A program made the position numbers and the translations under genes. A stretch of 7,188 nucleotides of DNA from Phycisphaerae bacterium (lineage in GTDB: Bacteria; Planctomycetota; Phycisphaerae; UBA1845; Fen-1342): NCBI GenBank assembly GCA_022842805.1, contig JALHOX010000241.1, forward strand, positions 1 to 7,188, written 5' to 3'. Shown piece by piece: positions 6,767-7,188 of this stretch. The number at the start of each line of letters is the position of its first letter. Position 1 is the stretch's first letter. The notes under the pieces were generated by a model, which searched no databases, was not told the DNA's origin, and saw only the letters and a program-made list of their open reading frames with translations.

Positions 6767-7135
6767 ATGAAACGACGCGACCCGTTTACCCCAGACTGGC
6801 CGACCATTTGGACGGCGCGAATCACGCTTGCCGGGTTCGCGCTGATCATCGTCACCGCGCTCGTGCTGCTCTGCGTTCCCGGCGCGCGCCGGCTCGAAAC
6901 AGGCATGAAGGTCGTATTCGCGCTGGGTACTGCGATGACGTTCTGCTGGTATTGGGGCGAACCCGTGTTCTTCGGCATTTCCTATCTCGTGCGGCTGCTC
7001 GAGAAAAGCTTCGCCCAGAAACCCGCCCCCGGCACCCGGGCCTGCCCTCACTGCGGCTATGACGTCAGCCAAAATAATTCGGGCCGCTGTCCGGAGTGCG
7101 GGACGGCGTTTGACATTCAGAATTGGCAGGATTGA
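6767..7135 (+). CDS. Small membrane protein with C-terminal zinc ribbon (second of a tandem pair)
   Basis: This 122-residue protein has the same plan as its upstream neighbour but little sequence in common outside the ribbon. A basic N-terminus (MKRRD) precedes a first hydrophobic helix at about 17-38 (TARITLAGFALIIVTALVLL). A second hydrophobic stretch at about 48-77 carries the aromatic run W61-Y-W-G-E-P-V-F-F. The tail has the ribbon C93-PH-C96-GYDV...C108-PE-C111-GTAF. Two membrane helices with a cytoplasmic ribbon are predicted. No good ribosome site is seen before the ATG; the nearest purines are AGG at 6763-6765, only 1 base away. With the first gene only 54 bases upstream, translation may depend on it. 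The function is unknown; partial duplication or a two-subunit complex are both possible. Confidence 0.8.
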   Translation: MKRRDPFTPDWPTIWTARITLAGFALIIVTALVLLCVPGARRLETGMKVVFALGTAMTFCWYWGEPVFFGISYLVRLLEKSFAQKPAPGTRACPHCGYDVSQNNSGRCPECGTAFDIQNWQD

Positions 7136-7188
7136 GCGAGTCGCCGCGCATGCTGCTTTCACTCGGAGGCGTGACCGCGTAACGGCAG
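7136..7188. other. Window end, no gene seen
   Basis: The last 53 bases follow the stop of the second zinc-ribbon gene. They contain only a trivial 10-codon frame and no clear hairpin or T-run. Confidence 0.5.

Overview
The window is GC-rich, densely coded bacterial DNA that most resembles a planctomycete, possibly a Phycisphaerae-like lineage. Three traits suggest this. One gene encodes a secreted autotransporter-stalk-like protein ending in a dockerin-like DxDxDGD domain. Two small membrane proteins end in the CxxCGY...CPECG zinc ribbon that is common in planctomycetes. Gene-flanking regions also carry GC-rich palindromic repeats. The taxonomic call is inference; no rRNA or tRNA gene is present.

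Layout, left to right. Positions 1-923 (minus strand) hold a serine hydrolase of the beta-lactamase/penicillin-binding-protein fold, cut off at its C-terminus by the window edge. A 370-base gap (924-1293) has no gene but holds four GC-rich hairpins, two of them exact copies of one 19-base palindrome. Positions 1294-2496 (minus) encode a full-length NAD+-dependent formate dehydrogenase with all recognised catalytic residues. A divergent control region (2497-2734) separates it from a 668-residue secreted surface protein (2735-4741, plus). Positions 4742-5098 carry the decayed 3' end of an IS5-like transposase on the minus strand, directly in front of an alpha-oxoamine synthase, most likely glycine C-acetyltransferase (Kbl), at 5099-6307. 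The right end has two tandem small genes (6413-6712 and 6767-7135), each predicted to encode two membrane helices followed by one four-cysteine zinc ribbon.

The genes do not form an obvious single pathway. Formate dehydrogenase yields NADH and CO2 from formate. Kbl acts in threonine/glycine interconversion, but its usual partner threonine dehydrogenase is not in the window. The surface protein and the serine hydrolase are probably exported. The least explained parts are the paired membrane zinc-ribbon genes and the hairpin cluster, one member of which has a GTAG directly 5' of it, as in REP elements mobilised by RAYT transposases. I see no CRISPR array, phage module or convincing new multi-gene system.
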